64,000 nucleotides of DNA from Pyxidicoccus sp. MSG2 (GTDB lineage Bacteria; Myxococcota; Myxococcia; Myxococcales; Myxococcaceae). The notes beneath the pieces are model-generated. The model saw only the letters and a program-made list of their open reading frames with translations. It was not told the DNA's origin and made no database searches. The position numbers and the translations under genes are program-made. Shown here piece after piece: positions 37,895 through 47,010 of this stretch. The stretch spans positions 11,246,001 to 11,310,000 of the forward strand of contig NZ_JAPNKC010000001.1 in assembly GCF_026626705.1 (NCBI RefSeq), given 5' to 3'. Each line of letters starts with the position of its first letter. Position 1 is the first letter of the stretch.

Positions 37895-38264
37895 CCCGCG
37901 AGCAAGCGCCGAACCGGAGGAATGGTGGCAGGGGCGTTCGACTTCGCGGGGGCTCCGTGTGCGCGAGCCCCAGACACCATTCGTGCTCCAGCCACCGCCA
38001 GAAGGGCTCATGAAAACACGGTACCTGCTCATCCTCGTCGCCTGTCTCACCGCTTGCTATCGACCAGGGCTGGAGGCACCCGGGCGATTGCGATGTGTTC
38101 GGGGGGCTGGTGTATGTCCCGCTGGAGCCGGATGAGGGCTTTGCGGAATACAACGCGATTGGCCGCTTCAATACCTCCGACCTGGCTTCGCACCCGGTGA
38201 TGCCCATTCCGGTAGCCCGGACCGGCGTCAACCGGGCCGGGTCGCTGGCGCTTCATCCGCCGTC
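37895..38264 (+). pseudogene. Twice-deleted copy of the lipoprotein locus at 33562
   Basis: Sequence from about 37895 matches the region before the gene at 33562, then ATG 38011 repeats the same first 16 codons (MKTRYLLILVACLTAC). It then jumps to the part matching 34284-34440 (ATCGACCAGGGCTGGA...CCCATTCCGGTA), and then to the terminator region matching 34941-34988. Two deletions of about 670 and 500 bases explain this. The frame after the first junction is shifted and stops early, so it is dead. Confidence 0.85.
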
Positions 38265-38309
38265 GGAGTGATACCTTGCGCGCGCAACCTCACACGCAAG
38301 GGGTATTGA

Positions 38310-39962
38310 GTGATTCAAGCTCGGCAGACCCGGTACATGCGGCTATCCACCCTCGCTGTCCTCATCCTCGGCGCACTTCCCACGCAGGCCATCGCAGGCC
38401 CGGAGAACGTTCCGGCCCAGTACATCGCCAAGATATACACGGAGGCCCTGGGCCGAGCCCCGGATCAAGAATCATGGAACGCGGTGACGAATCCGTTCCT
38501 GAGCGGCTGCACGGCGGCGCAGCTGAAGAGCCTGGGCAAGTCCATCTACACCTCCAGCGAATACGCGGGGCTCAACTACAGCCACGCCGCGAAGCTCATC
38601 ACCCTCTATCGCGGCGCCTTGAATCGCGAGCCGGACAGCGCGGGCTTCAACGTCTACCACCAGCAGCTCACCGCCGGGACGCCCTGGACCACCGTGGTCG
38701 ACACGATCTTCGAGAGCTCCGAGTTCGCGGGGAAGGTCAGCAGCTACTGCGCGACACGCTCCGGGTGGAACTCCAACCCCGTGCTCACCGTGCCGACCGA
38801 GGGGGTGGCGGACTTCGCGGGAGGCACCGGCGCCCAACTCCAGCTCCTCCTGAACAGCAAGGCGCAGAGCGGTGGAGGGATCGTCACCTTGAGCCGCCGC
38901 GCGGTCGTCCGGGTCTCGGAAACGCTGAGTGTTCCGAGCAACGTGGTCTTGATGACGGTGGAAGCCCCCCCAGCTCGCCGCTATGCGGAGATGGGACGCA
39001 TCGTGCGGGCCGCTGGCTTCAACGCGCCTCTCGTGTCCGTCGCGGCCCGAGCCGTGCTCAAGAACGTATGGGTGGACGGCCGGCGGCCGGAATTCGGCTA
39101 CATCCTCCCTCCGAGCGGCATCCGGGACGCCAACGCACCGAACATCCTGGCCTTCTGTGATTCGACCATCAGTTCCAACCGTTTCGGAGATTCATCGGGC
39201 GGACTGAACCTGTATGTCGCGGGGGCCTCGCAAGTCGGCACCTACTCCTCCTGCGCGGAGGATTTCACCGCCGACATCACGCAGAACCTCGTCACGGCGT
39301 ATGCCAGCCCGGACAACAGCTACACGCAGGATGGCATCAGCGTCGCCTACCACAACGCGCAGATCACCCAGAACACCCTGGTGGACCTGACGGACGTGGC
39401 CATCGTGCTCTATCGACCCGAGGGAAACCTGGCCCAACACTCGCGGATCGCCAACAACACTGTCTTCAGTGCGGGCAACGCCGCTGGAGGCGGGATCGTC
39501 CTGGATCCGCTCCCGGCCCCCACCCCCGGCCAGCGGGTCTTCTACTCGTTCGCGGGCACGCGGGTCGAATACAACACGATCTGGACCAGTGCGCGGGGCT
39601 ACATCAAGGTCGCGCTCTCGGTCGGCACGCGCCCGTGGTTTGGGGATTACGCGAACTACGGCAGCGGCGCGGTCGTCCAGTACAACGGCACGGGCAGCTC
39701 ATCGCTGGTCACCAACTCCAACATCCTCATCGCCGCGAGCGGCATGAGCGACCCGACCACCATCGAAGGCAATGCCTTCTATGGCACTCCCTTCGCGCGG
39801 CCACCGGGCGTCGATCCCCGATCCTGCCCCGTGGCGGGCGCGGCGAAGGACCTCAACCCCGCGTACTCACCCAGCACCCTGCAAGGGGGCGCGTATACGG
39901 TGGCCACCTTTCCTCCTGACGGTTGCGTGCCGCCGTTCCCGTGGCCGCCGCCCTGGCTCTGA
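38310..39962 (+). CDS. Secreted DUF4214/parallel beta-helix protein
   Basis: The protein has 550 residues from GTG 38310 (AAGGGG upstream), ATG 38337 being an alternative. The signal peptide is STLAVLILGALPTQAIA. Residues ~35-150 hold two DUF4214-like units (YIAKIYTEALGRAPDQESWN, LITLYRGALNREPDSAGFNVY, ending SSEFAGKV), found in secreted and adhesion proteins. The rest is rich in repeated N-V/I-T-N rungs (ITQNLVTAYASPDNSYT, QDGISVAYHNAQITQNTLVD, RIANNTVFSAGN, VEYNTIWTS), the pattern of a right-handed beta-helix as in pectate-lyase-like proteins. A polysaccharide lyase or adhesin role is inferred. Confidence 0.8.
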   Translation: MIQARQTRYMRLSTLAVLILGALPTQAIAGPENVPAQYIAKIYTEALGRAPDQESWNAVTNPFLSGCTAAQLKSLGKSIYTSSEYAGLNYSHAAKLITLYRGALNREPDSAGFNVYHQQLTAGTPWTTVVDTIFESSEFAGKVSSYCATRSGWNSNPVLTVPTEGVADFAGGTGAQLQLLLNSKAQSGGGIVTLSRRAVVRVSETLSVPSNVVLMTVEAPPARRYAEMGRIVRAAGFNAPLVSVAARAVLKNVWVDGRRPEFGYILPPSGIRDANAPNILAFCDSTISSNRFGDSSGGLNLYVAGASQVGTYSSCAEDFTADITQNLVTAYASPDNSYTQDGISVAYHNAQITQNTLVDLTDVAIVLYRPEGNLAQHSRIANNTVFSAGNAAGGGIVLDPLPAPTPGQRVFYSFAGTRVEYNTIWTSARGYIKVALSVGTRPWFGDYANYGSGAVVQYNGTGSSSLVTNSNILIAASGMSDPTTIEGNAFYGTPFARPPGVDPRSCPVAGAAKDLNPAYSPSTLQGGAYTVATFPPDGCVPPFPWPPPWL

Positions 39963-40098
39963 GAGAGCCGCGAGCTGTTGAGCACACCGGGAGTGCTTCC
40001 ATGAGACGTCGGAAGCCTCCCGGGTGGCCCATTGAGCCCTCGGATGAGAAGAGCGCGCGACCGAGGACCGCGGGCGGTACCGGAATGCTACCGCCCCC

Positions 40099-42858
40099 TC
40101 ATGGGGAGATGCTGTTCTCCGTGAGCGTCACCGGGCCGTAGCGCACCACGTCGTTGGAGTCGTAGTACCGCACGGTCAGCGTGGCCGGGCTCACGGACGT
40201 ATTCACGTCGAAGACGCCGTACACGGGCGTTGTGTCGTACAGGAAGAGCACCTGCGCGTCCGACGTGGTGGGTGCCACGCGGCGGTGCGTGGCCACCGGG
40301 GTGGGCATGAACTCGTAGAGGTTGTACGGCGCGATGTCATTCAGCTTGAACGCGCCCGACCAGTGCTGGTCTCCCGACAGCAGCACCACCCCACGGATGT
40401 CGTTGTTCTTGATGTAGTTGAAGATCTCGGCACGCTCGGCCTTGAAGCCTCCCCACGCGTCGCTGCCCGTCGTGCCGAAGTCGTTCCACGGCACGGAGGA
40501 CACCAGGAACTTGAACTTCGCCGTCGAGGCGGAGAGCCACGCCTTCAGGTCCGCCTTCTGCGTCGCCCCGAGCATCGTCTCGCCCACGTCGTTGGTGGGC
40601 GTGTTCTGGGTCCGGAAGCTGCGCGTGTCGAGCACGTAGAAGTCCGCCTGTCCTACCCGGAACGCGTAGTACAGCTCGCCGGCCGTCCGCGGCGTCGGCG
40701 CCTGGCTGGCGACGTAGGCCTCATACGCGGCGCGCGCCGGGACGTACTTGCCCGTCTTGCCGTTGTCCCAGTCGTTCTGGATTTCGTGGTCATCCCACAT
40801 CATGAACATGGGGCTCTGCCGCATCAGGGAGCGGAGCGAGGACTGCGCCCAGTTCTGCCGGTACTTCGCCAGGTACTGCGGGTACGTCGAGGCCACCGTG
40901 CCCGCGTCCGCGTACACCAGGTCGCCGATGAACAGCGTGAAGTCGGAGTTCTTCGCGGCGAGCTTGTCGAAGATCTCCACCTGGGCGTGCTTCGCCGGGT
41001 CCGGCTCGTAGATCCAGCCGGCGGAGATGTCCGCGCCGAAGGCGAAGCGGAAGGTGCCCGCCGTGCCCGGCGTCCTCAGCGTCCCCACCGTGGCCTGGGA
41101 CTGCGAGTCCACCTCGCAGTCCACCACCGGCCGGTAGTCATAGGCCGTGTTCGCCGCGAGCCCGGTGAGCGTCACCACGGCGGTGAAGTCCTTGTTCACG
41201 TCGAAGACGGCCTCGGCGCTGGTGAGCCAGATGTTGCTCGACGCCGGCTTGTACTGCACCCGGAGGGTGCGCGCGGAATGGCCGCGTGCCCAGACCTTCA
41301 CCGAGCTGTCCGTCACCGATGCCAGCACCGGCCCCAGGGCCAGCCCCGGCACGAGCCCCCGGTACACGCCGACCATGCCCGACGCGGGGTCCGAGTAGGG
41401 CGCCTCGCCGGGCACGCCCACCGCCACGTCGCCCCGGCCATCCGCATTGGAGTCACCGATGGCGAGCGCGGCGCCGAACGCGTCCCCGGGCTCGTTGGCC
41501 GACCCCAGCTCCTGCTGCGTCAGGCGGCGGCCCGTCTGCAGATTTCCCGGCGTCCCCGCGTAGAGGAAGACAGCCCCGGAGTTGACGCTGCCCGTGGGCG
41601 ACTCGTTGGGGGCACCCACGACGAGGTCGTCATAGCCATCGGCGTCCACGTCTCCGGCCGCCAGCGCCCTGCCGAAGCCATCCGACAGCTCGACCGGGTC
41701 GCCACCGCTGTTCTCCTGCGAGCGCCAGTAGCCCGTGAGGCTGCCCGCCGTGCCGGGGAAGACGAAGATGCTACCGCCGCGAGGAAATCCTCCGGGGGCC
41801 TCATCGGGTGCGCCCACGACGAGGTCGGCCTTCTGGTCCTTGTTGAAGTCGCCCATCGTCAGCGCGGCGCCGAAGTGGTCCCCCGATTCATCAGTTCCGC
41901 CGCCCTGCGTCTGCGAGAACCAGCTCCCCGTGGTGAGTCCGGTGCCGCTCCCCTTGAAGAGGAACACCGCGCCGCTGTCGGTGGCATCTCCCAGGTCTTC
42001 GTACGGCGTGCCGATGAAGAGGTCGTCGTACCCGTCGCCGTTGAAGTCCCCCGCCGCCAGCGCGTGGCCGAAGCGGTCCCCGTCCGTGTTGCTTCCACCG
42101 CCCTGCGGCTGGCCCTTGATGGACCACGCTTGGAGTCCGGAGGTGGAGCCTCGGAGGAGGAAGACCATGCCCGCGCCGTCCTCGTTGGGAGCGGATGCGG
42201 CCAGGTCAGCACAGTTGTCGTGGTTGAAGTCTCCCACCGCCAGCGCGTAGCCGAGCTGGTCGTTCGCCTGCATCACGCCGCCGAGGGCCTCCTGGTCCTT
42301 GTAGGTGCCCCAGTGCAGCCCGGCCGCCGAGCCGAGGAAGACGTAGACGACGCCGTCGTTGGTGTCGCCCCGGTCCTCCAGGGGGGCGCCCACCGCCAGG
42401 TCGGCATAGCCGTCGCAGTTGAAGTCTCCGGTGGCCAGCGAGAAGCCGAACCGGTCTCCCGCCTCGTTGCTCCCGCCGCCCAGGGACTGCGTGAGCACGG
42501 TGCCCGTCCCCAGGCCCGTGGACGAGCCCGGGAACACGAACACCGCCCCGGAGCGCGCCGTGCCCACCTCGTCGTCGGGGGCGCCGACCGCGAGGTCCTG
42601 GTATCCGTCGTGGTTGAAGTCCCCCCACGCGACGGCGCCTCCGAACCGGTCCCCCGCCACGTTGGTGCCTCCTCCGGTGGTTGGCGTGAGCAGGGTGGAC
42701 TGGTAGCGGGCCTGCGGCGGACAGACGATGCCCGCGGGCGCCACGCCAGGAATGAGGATTCCTCCGGCGTACAGGGACAGCAGGGCCGCCACGCGCAGGC
42801 GGCCTCTTCGGACCGCGCGGATGGGAACAGGGGGGTGGGAGCTCGTCGACGTGTGCAT
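40099..42858 (-). CDS. PhoD-type phosphatase fused to FG-GAP integrin-like repeats
   Basis: The protein has 919 residues. The signal peptide region is VAALLSLYAGGILIPGVAP. About 450 residues then hold seven FG-GAP repeats (each like DRFGGAVAWGDFNHDGYQDL and AVGAPDDE) with calcium-binding DxNxDGxxD loops. A short fibronectin-like segment follows, then a PhoD domain: RFAFGADISAGW, FTLFIGDLVYAD, MFMMWDDHEIQNDWDN, VYVLDTRSFRT-type (FYVLDTRSFRT) and VVLLSGDQHWSG. PhoD enzymes are secreted phosphodi/monoesterases that need Ca/Fe. The FG-GAP part probably anchors or stabilises the enzyme outside the cell. Confidence 0.88.
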   Translation of the reverse strand: MHTSTSSHPPVPIRAVRRGRLRVAALLSLYAGGILIPGVAPAGIVCPPQARYQSTLLTPTTGGGTNVAGDRFGGAVAWGDFNHDGYQDLAVGAPDDEVGTARSGAVFVFPGSSTGLGTGTVLTQSLGGGSNEAGDRFGFSLATGDFNCDGYADLAVGAPLEDRGDTNDGVVYVFLGSAAGLHWGTYKDQEALGGVMQANDQLGYALAVGDFNHDNCADLAASAPNEDGAGMVFLLRGSTSGLQAWSIKGQPQGGGSNTDGDRFGHALAAGDFNGDGYDDLFIGTPYEDLGDATDSGAVFLFKGSGTGLTTGSWFSQTQGGGTDESGDHFGAALTMGDFNKDQKADLVVGAPDEAPGGFPRGGSIFVFPGTAGSLTGYWRSQENSGGDPVELSDGFGRALAAGDVDADGYDDLVVGAPNESPTGSVNSGAVFLYAGTPGNLQTGRRLTQQELGSANEPGDAFGAALAIGDSNADGRGDVAVGVPGEAPYSDPASGMVGVYRGLVPGLALGPVLASVTDSSVKVWARGHSARTLRVQYKPASSNIWLTSAEAVFDVNKDFTAVVTLTGLAANTAYDYRPVVDCEVDSQSQATVGTLRTPGTAGTFRFAFGADISAGWIYEPDPAKHAQVEIFDKLAAKNSDFTLFIGDLVYADAGTVASTYPQYLAKYRQNWAQSSLRSLMRQSPMFMMWDDHEIQNDWDNGKTGKYVPARAAYEAYVASQAPTPRTAGELYYAFRVGQADFYVLDTRSFRTQNTPTNDVGETMLGATQKADLKAWLSASTAKFKFLVSSVPWNDFGTTGSDAWGGFKAERAEIFNYIKNNDIRGVVLLSGDQHWSGAFKLNDIAPYNLYEFMPTPVATHRRVAPTTSDAQVLFLYDTTPVYGVFDVNTSVSPATLTVRYYDSNDVVRYGPVTLTENSISP

Positions 42859-43141
42859 GGGTCGGCCCTTGAATGAGGTGTGGGTCCACTCACAACGAAG
42901 GCCGGCGAAGATCTTCCTCTCCGGGGGGAGGCTCCGGCCACGGCCTCCAGCCCCCTGATCGAGTCCGGGCGACCCCTCCCTTCAGGGCAGGTAGGGAATC
43001 ATCGTCCCATCCGGTCCCTGTCCGATGTGCCGGGTTCGTGTCCATTTTCATAAGAAAACCAACCGGTGGCGTTCTCTGGCCAGGACTGACTCGGAGTGCG
43101 AACCGGAGACGGGAGAAGCGCGGGTAGCTGAGCGCGCGACC

Positions 43142-43693
43142 ATGCGTGACGAAAACGACAAGCAGTTCAACGAGCTCGTTGCCGACCACCTGCGGCTCCT
43201 TCGCAGGCGCGCGGCGAACATCCTGGGCAACGAAGCCGATGCCAAGGACGTGGTGCAGCACGCGCTGAAGGAGGCGTGGGTCCGGCTCATCCACTGTCAG
43301 GGCGCGGAGGCGTGGCGGGCCTTCATGGTGACCGCCGTCGTGAATGGCTCCATCAGCCAGCTCCGACACCGGGATGCCGAAGCGAGAAAGTGCGGGAACG
43401 TCGCCTGGGTGCTCCTGTCCGAGCTGGACTCCGAGGCGCCGCGGGACCAGGACGAGCTCTGGCGGTACATCGAGCCCGAGGACGTCCTGGAGGCCCTCGC
43501 GTTCATCAAGCCGAAGCTTCGCGCCGTCTACGAGCTGCGCGCACAGGGGCTCTCCTATGCGGAGATCAGCTCGCGGCTGAAGCTGCCCTCGGGGACCGTG
43601 GCGAACCACCTGAGCCGGGCCCGCGACGAGTTATTCGAGCGGCTGCTTCCCCTCGCCACCCTGCGGCGAGATGGGCCGAAGCCGTCCTCCTGA
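43142..43693 (+). CDS. ECF-type RNA polymerase sigma factor
   Basis: The protein has 183 residues from ATG 43142. Region 2 is FNELVADHLRLLRRRAANIL, GNEADAKDVVQHALKEAWVR and AFMVTAVVNGSISQLRHRD; region 4 is ALAFIKPKLRAVYELRAQGL, SYAEISSRLKLPSGTVANHL and SRARDELFERLLPL. It is divergent from the PhoD/FG-GAP gene with 283 bases between. No anti-sigma gene lies next to it, so its control is unclear. Confidence 0.88.
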   Translation: MRDENDKQFNELVADHLRLLRRRAANILGNEADAKDVVQHALKEAWVRLIHCQGAEAWRAFMVTAVVNGSISQLRHRDAEARKCGNVAWVLLSELDSEAPRDQDELWRYIEPEDVLEALAFIKPKLRAVYELRAQGLSYAEISSRLKLPSGTVANHLSRARDELFERLLPLATLRRDGPKPSS

Positions 43694-43763
43694 CCTTGGG
43701 TTTGTCCGCGATGGGGCGGCGCGCGCTTGTCGAGTGGCGCGGGCCTGAGGCAGGGTAGGGGAC

Positions 43764-44906
43764 ATGTCGAGCTCCATCCCGCTGCAAGTCGCTGGCTTCC
43801 CTCGTCGTGCCAACCTCTGGGCGGGTCTGGCCCTGGTGCTGGGTGGCGCACTTGCCGGCTGTGCTCCACCAGAGCCAGAGGCGTTGCCCGTGGAGCCCGC
43901 GGTGGCCCTGGACTCACAGCCCCAGGCGCTGTCCTATCCCAACGGGAGCAGCCGGACGGTGGTGTCGCGGCGCGTCGTCTACAAGGACGCCTCCGGCAAC
44001 TACCAGGCGGCGCCGGGCTTCGAGCAGTTCCGTGCGGCGGGCGCCTCCGACGGCACGCTCCACCCCATCCGCATCGCCCAGGTGGAGGCTCCGAGCGTTC
44101 GCGAGGCCATCGTCCTCATGTCCGCCGGGCAGAAGATCTCGAGCAGCGGCCACTCCAGTGGTGTGACGGGCCAGTCCTCCGACTGGGACGCATCCTGCGG
44201 CGACGTCTCCTGCCCCAATGTGCTCCTGGATGGGCGCTCCCTGGCCATGAAGCTGAATGCCCTGGGCTGGTTTCCCCCGGGGAAGACGCAGCTGTCCGTG
44301 GTCAACGACAACAACTTCGACCACCTGTTCGACAGCGACACGAAGCAGCGAATCGTCAATGGGTTCGTCCGCTGGCTCGAAGCCCAGGTCCAGCCCGAGA
44401 CGCGGGCCATCTACCTCGCGGGCAGCTCCCGCGGCGGGTGTCTGGTGATGCGCATCGCCCAGGCGCTCCGCGCCAACACGGGGCTGGATGGCATCGACAT
44501 CTATGTGTCGTCGCTCGATGGCGTGTGCAGGAACAGCCAGGGCGAGCTGGGCACGTTCGACACCAAGATCAACAACCCCGTGCGCCCCTGGGGCACGTTC
44601 TACGGAGCCTGGGCCACGGACCTGTCCGCCCAGTTCCCCCGTCGCCAGCGGCTGCACCTGTACCAGGTGGTGGGGGGCCAGGAGGTGGCGCCGGCCACCG
44701 GCATTCGCGCCTTCTCGGGGTACGCGGGCACCACGCCTCCCTCGACGGGCACCCACCTGGACTGGGGCTGGTACAAGCAGACCTGGGTGAGCTGGAAGCA
44801 CAAGGAGATTGGCAACCCGTACACCGAGCCGAGCGCATCGGACCAGCCGCGCGTCATCGCGGAGACGCTCGACGCGCAGCTGACCTGGCTCGACGGCTTG
44901 CTGTAG
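43764..44906 (+). CDS. Lipoprotein with alpha/beta-hydrolase-like core
   Basis: The protein has 380 residues; the signal is LWAGLALVLGGALAGC with a lipobox AGC. The centre has IYLAGSSRGGCLVMRIAQAL, where GSSRGG resembles a nucleophile elbow, and a following IYVSSLDGVC. The late HLDWGWYKQTWVSWKHKEIG could hold the catalytic His. The front half is unclassified. A secreted esterase-type role is inferred and not certain. Confidence 0.6.
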   Translation: MSSSIPLQVAGFPRRANLWAGLALVLGGALAGCAPPEPEALPVEPAVALDSQPQALSYPNGSSRTVVSRRVVYKDASGNYQAAPGFEQFRAAGASDGTLHPIRIAQVEAPSVREAIVLMSAGQKISSSGHSSGVTGQSSDWDASCGDVSCPNVLLDGRSLAMKLNALGWFPPGKTQLSVVNDNNFDHLFDSDTKQRIVNGFVRWLEAQVQPETRAIYLAGSSRGGCLVMRIAQALRANTGLDGIDIYVSSLDGVCRNSQGELGTFDTKINNPVRPWGTFYGAWATDLSAQFPRRQRLHLYQVVGGQEVAPATGIRAFSGYAGTTPPSTGTHLDWGWYKQTWVSWKHKEIGNPYTEPSASDQPRVIAETLDAQLTWLDGLL

Positions 44907-44951
44907 CGGGCATGGGGCGGGGACCCGCGCCGATACCTCCGTCGCAACCGC

Positions 44952-45614
44952 TTACGACGGCAGTCCCTCTCCGGACTCCTCCGCCGTCATGTACCGCGCG
45001 TACCAGTCGGGCCAGTTCTCGTCGGCCTTGCCGATGCGCTTCTCGTGCTCGCCGTGGGCGGCCGCTGCACGCCGGAGCGCGCTCGCCAGGTCCCTTGCGG
45101 AGCTGAACGACATCTGGGAGCGGTCCACCCGCCCGGGGAGCCGGGCCGTGACCTCCTGCAAGAGCCAGGTGTTTCCGTCCGGGTCACTGAACGACGCGAA
45201 CGAGGAATAGCTCTGGTGTTCAGGCGCGGGGCCACGGACCCTGTCGCCGAAGGGCCCCGGGCCTTTGGAGAAGTGGAACACCTCACTCACCTGGACGCCG
45301 CGCCCCACCAGCTCGTTGCGCGCGGCCTCGATGTCGGAGACGACCAGGTACAGGTTCTGGGCCGAGCCGGGCGCGGCCGACGTGAGGTTCGTGCCGAACT
45401 GGAACGAGCACGGGGAACCCGGAGGGGTGATCTGGAGCACGCGGGCATTGCCCTTGCTGAAGTCCGCGTCGAGCCGCCACCCGAGCCCCGTATAGAACTG
45501 CTTCGCGCGCTCGAAGTCCGAGACCGGAATGACGACCGCCTCGAGCTTCAGGTCGACGCTTCCGACGCTCGCGATACGGGGGGTGCTGGAACTACCGACG
45601 GCGGTGGCACTCAT
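44952..45614 (-). CDS. VOC-family protein with C-terminal extension
   Basis: The protein has 220 residues from ATG 45614. The VOC domain (LEAVVIPVSDFERAKQFYTG, RVLQITPPGSPCSFQFGTNL, YLVVSDIEAARNELVGRGVQ, FSDPDGNTWLLQEVT) is followed by a ~70-residue helical tail (DLASALRRAAAAHGEHEKRIG, WYARYMTAEESGEGLPS) that resembles the epoxide-hydrolase-linked or DUF-type tails on some VOC proteins. Function is unknown. Confidence 0.82.
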   Translation of the reverse strand: MSATAVGSSSTPRIASVGSVDLKLEAVVIPVSDFERAKQFYTGLGWRLDADFSKGNARVLQITPPGSPCSFQFGTNLTSAAPGSAQNLYLVVSDIEAARNELVGRGVQVSEVFHFSKGPGPFGDRVRGPAPEHQSYSSFASFSDPDGNTWLLQEVTARLPGRVDRSQMSFSSARDLASALRRAAAAHGEHEKRIGKADENWPDWYARYMTAEESGEGLPS

Positions 45615-46084
45615 GGCTGTCTCCTGGGGGTGACTGCGGGGGGAGGGGTGACGACGTGATGGAGGCGCGCGCAGGCCCACTGGGGAGGCGGGTCCTCACT
45701 GCCGAGAAGGGCTCGGCCCCTCGCATGGATTCAGAGGCCATGAGAGCGCTCCTGCTCGCGATGCGTCGCCGCTCGGCGCGGGGTGTGTCGCACCCAGGTC
45801 CAACGTTGGGTCTGCACGGAGGAAACGGCTAGTGCGCAACGCTTGAAAGCATGCGCGGTGCAGGTCCGTCGGAATCCCGTGGGCACTCCGTGAGAGGGCG
45901 CTCGCTGCGTCGGTGGCAAGCGCGGCTTCGGGCACGGCCAGACAGCCGTAGGCGTCGTGCGGCAGCCGCCACGCTCCTCCGGAGCGGGAGGGCGTGGCCA
46001 GCGCCTGCTCCAGTCCGGCTCCACCGGTGATGGCCGCTGCGCCCAGGAGTCGCTCTCGCCGTGATATTTCGCCATCCTCGATAT
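45615..46084. other. Gene-free region with a possible decayed Tat-signal remnant
   Basis: About 470 bases without an intact gene. On the minus strand a frame near 46075-45740 reads SRRERLLGAAAITGGAGLEQ, resembling a twin-arginine signal, but has no start codon and soon becomes unlike a protein. If real, it would be a remnant of a gene divergent from hmuY and sharing its Fur box. Confidence 0.25.
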
Positions 46085-46105
46085 TGAATATGCGAATCGT
46101 TCTCA
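46085..46105. promoter_or_regulatory. Fur-box-like operator
   Basis: The 19 bases 46086-46104 (GAATATGCGAATCGTTCTC) match 13 of 19 positions of the classical Fur box. They lie 90 bases before the HmuY-family start, in a locally AT-rich patch, so iron-dependent repression is likely. Confidence 0.6.
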
Positions 46106-46194
46106 AGTAGCGTGCCGCCGCGAAACCGATGGCCGGGCCTGCGCCGACAGCGGGCTCGGGGGTTCGCAGTGCAACCGGGAGGAAGGGCCAGCGA

Positions 46195-47010
46195 ATGAGA
46201 ACGCATGAAGAGACGATGACGAGGCACTCCGGACAGCAGGGCCTCTGGGTGCTTGCCGCCGTGGTGGTGGCGCTGATGTTGATGGTGAACTGCGACTCGT
46301 CTGACGATGACCCGGTGCCGGATGCCGGCGTGGCGGACGCGGGGACCGATGCAGGCACGCAGTGTCTGAACGAGGTGTCGTGCAAGGACCAGAGCATCGA
46401 CAAGCTCACCCTGCTCACCACCGTGTCCACGGGCGAGGTGCGTGAGGAGCAGGCGGCGCAGGGCGAGTTCCGCACGTACATCGACGCGCGCGCGGGCGGC
46501 CTCACGCCGACCATGTCCTATACCTATGCCCGCTTCACGCCGCAGGGCCTGGCCCAGGTCTCGGTGGATGACCAGGCGGCGCTGGCGCGGACGGACTGGG
46601 ACATCGCCTTCCGTCGCTACTACATCCGCGTGAACAGCGGCACGTCCGGTCCGTCCTGTGTCTCGGTGGCGACCACACCGGAAGGCACCACGTTCGAGTC
46701 GGTGACGGCCGTGGCCTCCACCTGGGAGTTCAAGACGGAGGCCTGGTACGACCCGGCCTGCACGTTCAGCCCTGACGACTCGGGGCTCAACGGGCCCCTC
46801 ATGAGGTTGAGCACCTTCTGGACGTACACCTCCTGCGTGCAGATGACCGGGGACGTCTTCGTCATCCGCCTGGCGGATGGCCGGCACGTGAAGCTGGAGG
46901 TCACGGGCTACTACGACCCGACACCGCAGCAGGTCTGCAACGAGACGGGCAGCGTGCCCCAGCCGAGTGGCTCCGGGCAGCTTCGCGTCAGGTGGGCCTT
47001 CCTGCCATGA
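46195..47010 (+). CDS. hmuY: HmuY-family haem-binding lipoprotein
   Basis: The protein has 271 residues from ATG 46195, with GGGAGGAAGGG upstream. The N-terminus has a hydrophobic helix ending VALMLMVNC, a lipobox-like site, then an Asp-rich linker (DSSDDDPVPDAGVADAGTDA). HmuY features follow: YTYARFTPQGLAQVS, DWDIAFRRYYIRVNSGTSGP, and near the end DVFVIRLADGRHVKLEVTGY. HmuY proteins capture haem at the cell surface for a TonB receptor. The Fur-like box upstream supports iron control. Its stop overlaps the next gene's start by four bases. Confidence 0.85.
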   Translation: MRTHEETMTRHSGQQGLWVLAAVVVALMLMVNCDSSDDDPVPDAGVADAGTDAGTQCLNEVSCKDQSIDKLTLLTTVSTGEVREEQAAQGEFRTYIDARAGGLTPTMSYTYARFTPQGLAQVSVDDQAALARTDWDIAFRRYYIRVNSGTSGPSCVSVATTPEGTTFESVTAVASTWEFKTEAWYDPACTFSPDDSGLNGPLMRLSTFWTYTSCVQMTGDVFVIRLADGRHVKLEVTGYYDPTPQQVCNETGSVPQPSGSGQLRVRWAFLP

